DNA from: Apodospora peruviana
Lineage: Eukaryota > Ascomycota > Sordariomycetes > Sordariales > Lasiosphaeriaceae
Assembly: GCA_033439685.1 (NCBI GenBank)
Contig: JAUEDM010000004.1
Coordinates: 1,302,001 to 1,366,000 of the forward strand
Length of the DNA: 64,000 bases
Reading direction: 5' to 3'
This document shows positions 11,581-22,646 of this stretch, one piece after another (within the stretch, counting starts at the first letter, position 1; each line of letters begins with the position of its first letter). The translations under genes were made by a program, and so were the position numbers. Under the pieces are notes generated by a model, which was not told the DNA's origin, made no database searches, and saw nothing but the letters and a program-made list of their open reading frames with translations.

Positions 11581-13438
11581 TTACGGTGTGCATCTACCCA
11601 TGTACCGAGGGTACAGGCACGCCTCCCTCACGGTCCAAAGCTTAAGCATCCACGCCAAGAATCTGCCATAATTGAACAAGTTGTTAGTTATAAGGTCATT
11701 AATGGTGGGGAATGGAGCGCGAACTTACCGTTCGAGTCCCAAACCAAAACCGCCATGCGGTGATCCTCCGTACTTGCGCTGGTCCGTGTACCAGAAGTAA
11801 GGGGCCGGTTCGAGACCCTCACGCTTATAGGCGGCGAGCAGCTGTTCATAGTCCCAAATTCTCATGCTCCCACCGACAATCTCGCCCACGCCTGGCATCA
11901 GGACATCCACCGACTCCGTAACACGATCATCGTCAGCCGCCCTCTGCATGTAGAAGGCCTTGATTCCAGCGGGGAAATGAGTCAGCATGATAGTTTCGTT
12001 GATCTCGTCCGTCATTTTACGTTCCGCAGCCTCGGCACTAATATCAAAGCATGTTAAGATTAGCAAAACAGTAAAGTGGGTCCAAGACGAAGGCTTGGTC
12101 ATGTTTAGAAAGAACAACTTACATGTCATCACCGAAGACATGGTCGTTGCCCTCCTCATTCTTGATGCCCTTGCCCCGGAGCCAGTCGATAGCATCGGCG
12201 TACCGCATCCTCTTGAATGGTCGAGAGGGCTTCTTGAAGTCTGGGTTGTACTCTTTGATAGCCTTTGCTGCAATAGGGTCCTCCAACGTGAGGTCGACAA
12301 CGCTGCAGATAAGCTCTTCTAGATGGTCGAGCAACTGATCAAATGTGATAAAGTCAAGCTCGGCTTCCACATGGGTGTATTCCGAGAGGTGACGGCGGGT
12401 AAGCGACTTCTCGGCACGGAACGACTTCTCGATGCAATAGACATCCCCTAACGAGGGCAGGCAAGTTTCCAGGTACAACTGGCTCGACTGCGTGAGGTAG
12501 GATGGCTGGCCATAGTAATCTAGTTTGAAAAGGGTCGACCCGCCCTCCACCTGAGTTTGAACGAGAGCCGGAGGGCTGACCTTGGTAACTCCCAGCTTGC
12601 GATAGGCCGTATGAAAGGCTCCCTCGACAACGCCTCGAACGTACATGACAGCCGAGGGCTTCTCGTGGCGGAGCGTCAGGTGACGCAAGTTGAGCAACGC
12701 CTCAGAGGCCTGGGAGCTAGTGGTATCAAAGTCGGCGGGCACTCTGGTAAGGAAGGCATCATCGCCGCCGGGAGCCGCAGCAATGACACGGAAGAAATCG
12801 GCGCGAAGCTCTCGACCGAGAGGGGCATGTGTGCCAGGCGGAAGCTCCCATAGCTCACCGATGATTTCAAGCGAGGTTTCGCGGATGAGGGTAAGGGCGT
12901 CGTACGTCTTGGAAAGATCCCCTGTGAGGACGCATTGCATGATAGCCATGCCACGACGCAGCCAGACAAAGATAAGACCTCCTTGTTTGGCAACGCGCTG
13001 CACCCGTCCCTGGACAGACACGCGCACAGCGCTGCCTGGCTCACTATCACTCTTGCGGAGGGCCCCAATAATTTTGTCGTCTGTCTCGTCGAGGTTGATA
13101 CGGACGGGTGCTGGAAGCGTCGGATCTTGAGAGATCTTGAGGGACTTTGCCTTCTCAAGAACTGCTTCGCGAGCTGCCTTGTCCTGTGCCTCTTTCTCAG
13201 CTCGAGCCGCCGCTGCTTCAAGCTTTTTCTTATGCTGGGCTGCATATTTGACGGCCTTCTTTAGCGCTGCTGCAGCTGCCGGCTTGTACTCTTCGTCCTC
13301 CTTTTTCTTGACACGATACTCCTGGTCGGGGCCATGTTGAACATAGGCCACGGAGACGGATTGAAAGGGGGACGCCTCGGTGCCTTGGGTTTCAGGGCCA
13401 TCGCTGCCCTTCACTTCGTCGACGTAGATGATGGCCAT
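11581..13438 (-). CDS. DED81: Cytosolic asparaginyl-tRNA synthetase
   Basis: Three exons (13438-12123, 12037-11729, 11662-11581) encode about 568 residues. The N-terminal extension is Lys/Ala/Glu-rich (residues ~55-100), typical of eukaryotic AsnRS. The OB-fold anticodon-binding region (SVQGRVQRVAKQGGLIFVWL) is followed by the class II catalytic core. Motif 2 is seen as KSFRAEKSLTRRHLSEYTHVE, and motif 3 as GGFGLGLER continuing into FLAWML. The second intron splits the invariant motif-3 Arg codon, so the last 82-bp exon is essential; it ends with REACLYPRYMGRCTP, the normal AsnRS C-terminus. The enzyme charges tRNA-Asn with asparagine in the cytosol. The absence of a transit peptide and the eukaryotic-type extension argue against the mitochondrial paralogue. 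Confidence 0.96.
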
Positions 13439-14458
13439 TTTGGTGGATCCGAAATTCGCCGGACTTTTGCAATTGCCAAAATCGACCGGACTGGTGGTCG
13501 CGACGCGGGCGCTGGCTTGGACTGGTTCAAAAGTGCAGCGTGAGATGCGACTATACAAGTGGATATTGAAGTTGGACAGATGTTCCTGGGACCGTCACGC
13601 ACCACGATAAGTCTTGACGAGGTGACTCAGAGTTCCCAAACATTATGGTGGGGTGTTTGATGAAGGGTGGCACGGGAAATTTGGCTGGGCTTGGTGCGGG
13701 GCTCTAAATTCTGCCGGTTTCAAGAAGGACGGAACAGGGCGGTCAGTCGTCGACGCCGATTACAGATCCGTAAGGTACCTCTGAACCAACCGCAATCAAT
13801 TGAAGAGCAAACACGTTGCTCGTCCCTATCGGATGCGGTAGCTCTAACCCATAATCTTTGTGTGTTCCAGCGTGGTTCCTCGTCGACGGCAATACCAATT
13901 GGGCTCTCTGTTGGTCCAGTCCCAGTGGCCGCTCTGCTCTGTACCTTATGTACCTTCCAGTTGTTCTCTAAAGTACCTTGGGTTTTGTACCCGTACTTTC
14001 AGGGTCTATTGGTGACCCCCGCCTAAAGTCTAAACCCTCCACGAATTGGCAACCCTCCTCGCTTTCAAGCCCGGGGGGGATGGGGGGACAACGAAGCCCC
14101 AAGTGAAGAATCGTTGAGAGATGTGCTGTGGCACTAGCAAATCAAAACCAGCTCCAACCGAAGTTGCGTCCGGATCAGGAAGCTGGCCTCAACGCGCCAG
14201 CCATCGACCACACTCCCCAGTCCTCGTCCATGCATCCATCCCAAAGGATTGCACACCTTCTTTTGCCTTTCCTCAAAAGGATCTCAGTTTGTATGTACGG
14301 AGTACAACACGCGAAATGGGAAGCCGAAGCGTAGGTAGGACTGGTAGGTACTCAGGACCAGAGCTACCCAGCAGGACTCCATATACCTAATAAGTCCGTT
14401 GTCTGGGGGAGTACCAGTGAAACCAGAAAATTCGTATCGTAAGTCAGTGATACACCTC
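13439..14458. other. Gene-free intergenic region
   Basis: 1.02 kb lie between the AsnRS start and the PNPOx-like stop, both minus strand. There is no supported frame. A GTACGGAGTAC element occurs at 14295-14305. It probably contains the AsnRS promoter. Confidence 0.4.
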
Positions 14459-15385
14459 TCAAGGCCAAATTTCCACCTTTCCCCACTCCCCAATAACCTC
14501 TCCACCGTACATAGTCGACTTGTACGACTTGCTTCTATACGTGTAAAGCCACCTCCGCGGCCTCTTGGGATCTGACACGTCCGCCTGGTCCACCTCAGTC
14601 GGTATAATCACCACCACCCTGAAGTTCTTCCTGGCCACAGGGTCATCAAGATCTTCCACCGTTTGGCCTACTCCGAGCCCCGAGCCGGGAGGAATCGGTT
14701 CCGCCACAGGCCGGCCCGGCGGCGGATGCCGAAAAGTGCCCCGCATGCCGGGGCTTAGGTTGCCGAAATGCGCCGCGACTTCCCGGCTCCAGCTCCACTC
14801 CTTTTCGGCCTCGGCCACGACCTCGTCCTTAATAACGTCCGTGATGTTTTCGGCGGCTTTGCGCATCATTCTCCCACGTAATGCACTTCTCACTCTATGC
14901 GCCCCTCCTTCGGGACCGTCTTCATTGTCGATATCTGGCCCGAGAATCCACGCGGTGCCTCGGACGCGCCACTGCGTGCCGTACTCTGATGCCCAGTAGA
15001 CTGCCTCGACGGGGCCGCCGCCCCCGGATCCGGTGTTATGGCTGCCGTTGCCGCTGGCTCCAACACCAGCCGCCACAGCGGTGTCGAATATTTCGCTGAC
15101 CTTTTCCATCCGTACGTCAGTGGTGAAGACGGGCAAGTCAGATTCGAAAATGGCCGGGTTGCGAGGCGCGGGGTTGCGGTCGTTTGTGAGCGGTGTGGCC
15201 CATAATCCGCGGTATACACAGGTCCTCGCGCGGGGAGTATCCGTAAAGGAGGGTCCGGTGACCCCCGTCGTTGCCGGGTGAAGCGTGGACAGCACAAATG
15301 TTGGCATCGCCATGGATGAGATGTGCTTGACAAATTCGTCTAGCCAAGGGGCCGGCGTGCAGGGTGTCTCTTGGTGATTGCTCAT
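14459..15385 (-). CDS. Pyridoxamine 5'-phosphate oxidase-like flavoprotein (Alr4036 family)
   Basis: An intronless frame of 308 residues. The N-terminal part has WLDEFVKHISS and, further on, RTCVYRGLWATPL and the NPAIFESDLPVFTTDVRMEK stretch. These are characteristic of the PNPOx-like Alr4036 FMN-binding domain: the split-barrel strand with the basic FMN-phosphate contacts. The middle motif EAVYWASEYGTQWRVRG corresponds to the family's conserved region. The C-terminal RRWLYTYRSKSYKS strand closes the barrel. Glycine-rich and acidic low-complexity inserts lie at about residues 112-125 and 150-160. Proteins of this family are predicted flavin-dependent oxidoreductases; whether this one acts on pyridoxamine phosphate is not known. 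The first Met was chosen because the downstream sequence begins at once with the conserved helix. Confidence 0.85.
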   Translation of the reverse strand: MSNHQETPCTPAPWLDEFVKHISSMAMPTFVLSTLHPATTGVTGPSFTDTPRARTCVYRGLWATPLTNDRNPAPRNPAIFESDLPVFTTDVRMEKVSEIFDTAVAAGVGASGNGSHNTGSGGGGPVEAVYWASEYGTQWRVRGTAWILGPDIDNEDGPEGGAHRVRSALRGRMMRKAAENITDVIKDEVVAEAEKEWSWSREVAAHFGNLSPGMRGTFRHPPPGRPVAEPIPPGSGLGVGQTVEDLDDPVARKNFRVVVIIPTEVDQADVSDPKRPRRWLYTYRSKSYKSTMYGGEVIGEWGKVEIWP

Positions 15386-16208
15386 TTTGCGAAGGTTGGT
15401 TCGCGTGAATTGGCGGGCAGATGATGCCAGTGGTGAACGGTGTTGAGGATGATGATAACTTGGCAGTGTTCTTTATGAGTGAACCTGTAGTAATGGCCGA
15501 TTTGAGTATGCTGGCATCATCAAAAAGGCAATTGGTCAGTCGTCATCGTGAATTGTTTGAGAGGGGTTTAGTTATAGTTCACTTTTGATAATTTCACCAT
15601 CAGCAGCCACTTTCCCCCGCAGCAACAACCAAGTGATGGGGGTGGGGCGATGGATATCGGAGATGATGCTTTGCATATCGAACTCCAACTTAGACTCAAC
15701 ATAGAAACCACGGTTCTCAACACTCGCGAATATCTTGCGATGGCCGTTATACTACGAATATTTAAACTGCGAGATGTTTGTACGATAGGTAACCGCTCAT
15801 GGTGAACTAAGTCACATACTTTGCAGCGTCCTTCCAAACCAACTGCGGGTGTGTGATTGGTTGATAATTGATATTTCCTTGTACTAGGATGCATATATCA
15901 ATATCTTCATCGGCAAGCCAACTGTGCATGGTTCTTGTGTTGAGTGTCTCTCCTCGATTGAAGTCGGACATAAACTACCGGATATGAACGGCGGAGCCTT
16001 GAACTCGGCATCGGACATGTTCGGATATCCGCAGATGGTTGACTAAAAGGAAGTGACCGGTCAGGGAGTATGTGATTTATACATGAAATTACCTTAGGTA
16101 CTTGGAGAAATCCCGAGAGCCAAGTGCTGGGCGACTTACCACAATATTGAAAGCTTTCGGCACTCAGAGAACTTCAACTGGCGTGGACGCTGCAACGGTT
16201 ATTCAAAC
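15386..16208. other. Divergent intergenic region, possible upstream exon of the Zn2Cys6 gene
   Basis: About 820 bp between the PNPOx-like gene (-) and the Zn2Cys6 gene (+). An ATG at 15984 opens a 20-codon frame in the same register as the later exon at 16098-16350. A possible acceptor (CCTTAG) ends at 16097, but the donor is weak. An upstream coding exon is therefore possible but unproven. Confidence 0.35.
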
Positions 16209-18780
16209 ATGGAAGGCGAATTCTCGGATATGTTGCCAACCCTTGGTCCGAACCTGAGTCCAATGGATTCCCAGAACACCCAGTCGGGAGTCCAGCACGG
16301 TGGCCAGTGGGAGACAACAGCGGAGAACTCGCCTTCGACTGAGCTGCGGAGAGTGTAGAAGCAAAAAGGTAAGACCCATATCTTTATATTTGGCTTGATA
16401 ACACCGCTTTGGTGAAAACCGGCGTCTAACCCTCGCATACATGACATGATAGCTATCATGCGACCGAAATCTACCCTGTCAAAGATGTGTTAGGTCTGGG
16501 CGGCCAGAACAGTGTTCGTTCGGCACAGGAACAAAAGCACCGGTCTCGGTGGCGTCCAATAATCCCGTCTTGGACCAGACGCAACTCCAGGCGATACAGG
16601 ACAACAGCGACCAGATCAGAGAGCTACAGGCTGAGGTTTCTCAACTAAAAGCCTTGCTTTCAAATGCTGTTGCTGAGACCGGCGGAACAATTCATGCCTC
16701 CGCCATCCAAGTGCCACAACGCGACAACACCAGCGCCGAAGATAAACTCGCCTCGCCTGCTCAGCGGCAGAGCGGGCCCGCCCTACTATCCTCTGCTGGA
16801 AATCTCCACAACGCCGAGATACTGCCGCTAGACTCAACATCTAGGCGAGTCTTCAGTCATCGGCACGCTATTTGTCAATTCTTCGTCGAGGTGAGGCCAA
16901 TGATTCTCTCCTCGGCCCGTCTCGGAAACGTGCTTGCAACTACCTACCTAGGGAGACAGTTCCCAGTGATCAACCGTACTGACACATGCGTTGCTCTTGA
17001 TTCATAACAGATACCTCACCTGTTCCCATTCATTGAAGAGATTGCCAACGAGTACTTCAAACCTCGAGGACTCGGTCTCAGACAGTTGAAACCCGAAGCA
17101 TACGCTGTCAGAATGGACACGATAAATTCGCTACAAGACCTGCTTCCGCCAAAACAAGACACAGACGCTCTGGTTTCCTTTTATGTCGATCACTTCGAAT
17201 ACATCCATCGCATAGTCCATGTTCCCACCTTCATGAGGGAATATTCCGCCTTCTGGGAACAGGAGCCCCGTTCCCGACATACCGCCACCACAGCGCTCAT
17301 ACTGTCCATGATATCCGTTGCCACTTGCGCTTTAACTGGCCCCTCAGACACAGCTTCCATCGCGTCAGAATATCGAGCTGTGGCCCCTTCGTGGATATGC
17401 GCCTGCAACAGGTGGATTATTGGCCAACCAGAAAGCTTCCAAGGTCGCAAGCTCGTATACTACCAGGTCTCCAGTCTCGTCTACCTCGCAAGGCGGATGA
17501 ACTCAATCGGAAGGAAGAGATTCTGGAACGAGACTGGTTCTCTAATCCAAGACGCCATTTTGGACAAACTCCTGATGAAACCGCCTTCCACGGACAGCTC
17601 ATACACGAGAGAAATGAAACGACGCACGTGGGCCGTCCTGCGCGAACTGGATCTCCAAAACTCTTTTGAGTTCCAACTTCCCACGCTCCTTCACAGCCTC
17701 GAGTCTGATGCGTCTACTCCTCTCAATGTCGATGACCAGGACCTCGACCAAGATACCCCTACCCCAAAACCCCACAGCCAGCACACCCGCACATCTTACC
17801 AATCTCTCAGTGCACATAGCTGGAAACTACGTCTCGGCATATCCCGCCGCTTATATAGTGCCGGAGGCCGTCCCAAGATCCTTACCCCTGGGGAAGTCCT
17901 GCGTTACACCCACGAAATCACACAGGAGCTCGAGTTTCTCCCCTCGTGGACTACCGAGTCCGGACTCGTCGGAGAAAACACCAACATCAATAATGAGAGC
18001 GGCGTTCATAGAAAGTCCTGCATGCTTTCCTGGGCCTTCTTGCAGTTCCAACTCAAGGAGTGCTTGCTGGCCATCCACCGACCCTATCTTTCTAAAGGAA
18101 GCGGGCTGTACTCCCTGTCAGAAATGATCTGCTACCACGCATCGCGAGATATCCTTGTCCTTAATAGGAAACTGCAAGTGCTAGGAACCCAGAGTCTGAC
18201 GTTCCTTCGAGAAGATCTTCTAATAGCATCTCTAACGCTCACGCGGATCACCACCCAGCAGCCTAAAGGTCAGACATAAAACGCTTCTCAAGTTCTGACC
18301 TCAGATGTTAGTGTTGAGCTAACAATAACTACCTACCCGACGACAGGTACACTAAGCAGCGTCGCCATTGCCAATACCACTTCCACCGCGGATCTCTTAG
18401 AGCAGTGCCTCCCCTTTAGCGAGAGCAGGTATCTGCGATGTCTCTACGGAGACCCTTGGGCTCCTCTTACTGCTTCCGTGGCCCTGGCGTCGCTAAAGAT
18501 ACATCTCGGAAAGGAGACGCGGGAAACGACAAAGGCTTTTTGCGGCAAGAGGTTTTTAGGGCTGTACTATCAACACTCACCTGCAAGACAGCAGACACCG
18601 GCGGCGGCTGATATACAGTACCTGACGACTCATCCGCTATCATCGGAGGATGGTGTGCTCGGCAGTGTAGGTGGGCGCGACGACGGCCTGTCCGGTACCT
18701 CCACTGGATCACCGATCGACTCCTTGGCACAGGAAAGATGGCTAGATGACTGGGACAGCTTAGATGTGGGTGCCAACTGA
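16209..18780 (+). CDS. Zn2Cys6 transcription factor with fungal_trans domain; frame break before the zinc cluster
   Basis: Four segments are visible: 16209-16368, 16453-16890, 17011-18268 and 18347-18780. The zinc cluster is CGEC...SC...C..C...C: it starts at 16345 (LSCGECRSKK), crosses an 84-bp intron and resumes at 16453 (LSCDRNLPCQRC). A short coiled coil follows (QIRELQAEVSQLKALL), then the fungal_trans middle homology region (SFYVDHFEYIHRIVHVPTF) and a Trp/Asp-rich C-terminus. The protein would be a nuclear DNA-binding regulator of unknown target. Oddity: the sequence from 16209 to about 16340 reads well in one frame, but the cluster lies in the next frame. That second frame has a TGA at 16255 and no ATG before the 16369 donor. 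This fits a small indel (extra base or two missing bases), a sequencing error, or an undetected N-terminal intron. If real, the gene may be inactive. Confidence 0.75.
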
Positions 18781-19453
18781 AGATCAAGCAACTTAAGTAC
18801 CGTACCTTTACTAACTGGCAACCCGAGTAGTGGGGACAACTCAGACACGGGTGGGGGGTGCCGTAATGCAAATCAGGTTGAAGATGATCCTAAGTAACCA
18901 TGATGGCTATTATGATTGTAACAGGGCTAAGTTTAATTCAAAGTTTATCAATCAAAGTAATTCAAAGCGTGGATTTCAAAGCTTGGGATTCAAAGCATGG
19001 TATTTAAAGCATGAAATTCAAAGTATGAAAGTCAAAGCAAAGCAAATCAAACTAAAGCAATTACAAGCAACTCAATCAACTTGAACCGAGCCAGAAACAA
19101 GCCAGTTCAACCCGAATATGATTTTACTTGCTTAGACTTTTCAAAACTCTATAGAAAAGAATGTTAGCTGCGCATACCTCCTTCCAGTCAGCAGGCATGG
19201 CTGCTGTTAAGAGGTTGGTAGACAAGAGCAGGCCTTATACGACGACCTAGGCTACGGCAGATAATCGATCTGGAAGCGAAAATGCCTTGGCAATAGACAT
19301 GACTTGGTTATTAGTAGGTACCTAGTTGGCACTGGTCAAGTCAACTTTTTAAATTACAGAAACTCATTCATGATGATTTCAGCACCCGAACCGACTAAAC
19401 ATCACTTGTTATAGAGTATGAACTATCAGTTTATCCCCCACCCCCTTTTCAAA
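18781..19453. other. Convergent intergenic region with minisatellite
   Basis: 673 bp between the tails of two convergent Zn2Cys6 genes. The interval is AT-rich compared with the surrounding genes and contains the 14-bp tandem repeat listed separately. No gene is supported. Confidence 0.5.
18937..19044. repeat. 14-bp tandem minisatellite, core TTCAAAG
   Basis: TTCAAAG-like cores begin at 18937, 18951, 18961, 18975, 18989, 19003, 19017 and 19031. The spacing is exactly 14 bp except for one 10-bp step. The unit is roughly TTCAAAGCATGGAA, with transitions among copies. Six consecutive units from 18961 are in perfect register. Confidence 0.85.
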
Positions 19454-22160
19454 TCACAAAAAGTCGCTCAGTACTTGAACCCTCGTCCTCGCCGTCTCGG
19501 ACGCCTGTTCCCCCTGGCTCATAAGCTGCATAATCTCAATCATGCGATCTAATATTCGACAATTAGCAAAAGTCTGGTATCAGCAAAGAACTCTTCTCCC
19601 TTTCCATCGGGGAACGGATAAAACACAAATCAAAAACACTTACGAATATCAGCCTTAGCCCTCACAAATAACGGATCCTTACTCATACTCTCCTCCCCGC
19701 CCGGCTCCCTCGCCACCTCCTTCAACACATTCCCAATACACAGCGCCTCTAGAAAGGCTCTATGATTGAACACCCACCACACCCTCGCCTCGGCCTCAAA
19801 CAGCTGGAACAGCACAAAAAAAGAAGTAATAGCATCATGCGCCGCTTCGAGCGTGCCCCGTACATTCACCGGAACATCAAGGCTCTCAGACGCATGCACC
19901 AACATCAGATTATGAAAGTAGTTACTGCTCAGAAACAGTGTCTGCCGCACGATCCGCTTCTTGTCCTGCGCCAGCTGAGCCAGCGCATCGGGGTCCCACG
20001 ACCTGAAAATGTCTGGAAACGAACGATAGACCGCCCGAAAGTCTGCAATCAGCTTTGACCGATGCCGAGCCGTCGTGCAGATGGGCATGTCGAGCGACCG
20101 CGGACTACAAATAGTTTCCTGGACCAGGTTGGCCAGCGTCCAGGACCCGCGGATGTACGCGGTATCCGTCGGGTCGTCGTTCGCGATGGAGGAATCATCC
20201 TCGATCAGGTCTTCGACGTTGACATCTGTATGCGTGGCGTTTGGCGGAAGCGAGAGGAGGACGGTGAGGAAGGTGTCCTGGAGCAAAACAGCCTGCCAAA
20301 GCTTCCGACGCTGCTGCTTCTCGAATAACGACGCGTCGGGGACAACTTTACACACAAGGTTAGTAGGACAGTCAAAGATTGATTGGGTTTGTTCGGTGAG
20401 AGTGGAATGGAATTATACCAATGTTAGGATCCCGATGCAGGCCCATCGCATATGACTGCCTCATCAAAATACCAGCAAACGCCCATCCGTCCGAGGCGTG
20501 ATTGTCATTTATCAGAAAATAGGTGATCAAGACCATAGCCTGAATAGACCGGATCGAGGCGATACTTAGGTACGAGCTCATCCGCAGAGCTTGGTTGCTG
20601 GCAGATGCGTAAAACTCGGCCGTCTGCTTCTTCTCTTTTGTGGATGTCGCCGTGACGAACTGCGTCCCGAGCGCCAGCATGACAAATATGAGGGCTACAA
20701 ACGCCGCATCGACGCGGTCCTTCTCAAACTGATCCAGGGACCAGAAATGTTCGTAGTCGGCATAGAAGGTCTGGCGGTGAAGCATAGGGTATACTGGGTC
20801 CACGCACTCGAAGTAGCGAGCGAGCAGGATGTCGGCTTGCAGTTTGTCCGGAAGAACCGAGATGACCTCGGGCAGGCCTCCTTCGCAGGTCCAGTAGTTG
20901 GCGAACGGGTGCTCGGATCCAATGCCAAATACGTTTGAAGACCCTGGTGTCGAAAAGGGGACATTCGAGAATAAACCGGTGGACGTGGCGACAGAACCTA
21001 GAGCGTTGGTTCGCCCGGTGGCGAAGCCCCGATCTGCTGCGTTTGGGGTGGAAGCCTTCACAGCGCCTAGCTTTTTCTTTGGGGGTTTGGTCATCCTGCG
21101 GCCATTTGATGCATTTCGACTAGTTTCCCTTCATAGATAATGGCATCAGAGCAGTGTTGGCGAGACGAGACGGAAAGGGAAGTGGAAACTAACTCGAGTA
21201 AATTGGCGACATGGGCGTATTTACACTCGGTTTGGCGTTTGATACCTAAGGTAAGGTTGGGGCAGGTTAGGCACTTCGGATGAAATGGTTTGATGGTTGC
21301 GACGCTTACAAGCAAGACAATGAGGTCGTCCTCGATCACACTACATTTGATTTCAAGATTGTTAGCATTTCCAACATTCGGACAGCAACAGTACACAGGA
21401 GGGGGTCAGTGGAGAAACACCGAGGCGGCGAGAAAAGGGGTGGGCTTGGCACGCTTCTGAGTTCTGGTCGACGGAATACCTCCTGTGGAATGGGTAGTAA
21501 GGATTCAACACAGCGATTGCGAATAATGTAGATTAACTGTTAATTGAATTCACGTCATCGTCGCCATCAGTGTGGTCGGATGTCTCGATCCAGGGCAGCA
21601 CGAGTGTCGAAAAGGAACACCCGGGGCTGCGATGAATTGTGGGATGCGTTGCACGGACTACCTTAGGTACCGACCAGTGCGAGATTGACTGCTATGGGGA
21701 TTTGCACACGTACCTTGGTTTTTCGCTCGACGCATTCAAAGCAAGATAGTGTCGGCTTGTTGCGTTTCTGCTTCTTCTTGTGCGGCTCGGTTGTCGGTGA
21801 CGCGGTGCTACTGTCTTGGCGGTCGCCCATTGCGCTGCTGTAGCCGCTACTGAAGCTCCGCTGATGGGCGCCGCCACCGCCGGGGCCCCGACCACCGCCG
21901 GACCCGTCGAAGCCATTGATGATGCCAAGCCCGAGCGGCTTCCGGTCGACATCGCTTTGATCGGCCCCGTCCGTGCGGAATGTTCTCTGGGAGTGACAAG
22001 GGTGTTTGGCTTCGATCGTGTCGCTGATCGCATCGATCGTGAGCGGGCGCTGGTGGTGGTTTTGATAAACCGTTGGACCGGGCGACATGAAGACCGAACG
22101 CTGCGGCGCCAGGACTGGTTGGAGGCCATACAGCCTGCCCACGTGGACCGAGTCGGCCAT
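19454..22160 (-). CDS. Zn2Cys6 transcription factor with fungal_trans domain, six exons
   Basis: Exons 22160-21714, 21340-21310, 21245-21194, 21095-20419, 20345-19644 and 19548-19454 join in frame to about 667 residues. The binuclear zinc cluster is spread over three exons: TLSCFECVERKTK, then CDRGRPHCLAC, then IKRQTECKYAHVANLLE. This gives Cx2Cx6Cx6Cx2Cx6C, directly preceded by a basic KKKQKRNKP stretch. The fungal_trans region is recognisable (LLARYFECVDPVYPMLHRQT and GLHRDPNI followed by QQRRKLWQAVL). The N-terminal 130 residues are Gly/Ser-rich and disordered. The 31-nt and 52-nt exons are supported by exact zinc-cluster spacing. The start at 22160 is the first Met of the conserved frame, but CACGGCCAG just upstream could be a splice acceptor, so an earlier exon is possible. 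The target genes are unknown. Confidence 0.88.
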
Positions 22161-22603
22161 CTGGCCGTGTGCAGAGTACCCGAGTAAGACAATTGCGCAA
22201 TGCCAATGCCCAGACGGGGGAATTAAGGTACGTGCCGAGAGTTTGGCGTCGGTCGCACTGTCAAAAGGTCCCGAACAACTGGATGCGATGCTGTGCAAGA
22301 CGAGATAAAAAAGTCTTGGCTTCCGGGAATAAAACCCGTGGGATCGGGGTGTGGCTGGCAGCTTTGGTGGCACTCCTTGTGCACGTCGGTGCAAGGCGAC
22401 CTGTGCGATTCTACTGGAAATAAGGGAGAAAGAGGGGAAGGGGAAACAAGAAGCCAGATGGAATCCCGTCCGATGATCGATCCCCAGGACGTTTCAACGA
22501 GTCGTCCTTGCTGTCGTCTTTTAGGTCCCGTCCTTGGTACCTCCCGATCGCGCGGCGTACCTGCTCTAAAATTGAGGGGAACCTGGCTCCTTGGGCTAGC
22601 AGG

Positions 22604-22621
22604 TACGGAATTCGTTCCGTA
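22604..22621. repeat. Inverted repeat TACGGAA-4-TTCCGTA
   Basis: Perfect 7-bp arms are separated by TTCG: TACGGAATTCGTTCCGTA. This is another member of the TACGGA palindrome family, about 450 bp upstream of the six-exon Zn2Cys6 gene. Confidence 0.75.
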
Positions 22622-22646
22622 GGTAGGTAGGTACCAGGTAAGGTAG
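22619..22646. repeat. GGTA-type microsatellite
   Basis: A run of GTAG/GGTA tetramers with an embedded GGTACC lies directly after the inverted repeat. Similar runs occur near 51158-51208 and 57136-57160. Confidence 0.6.
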
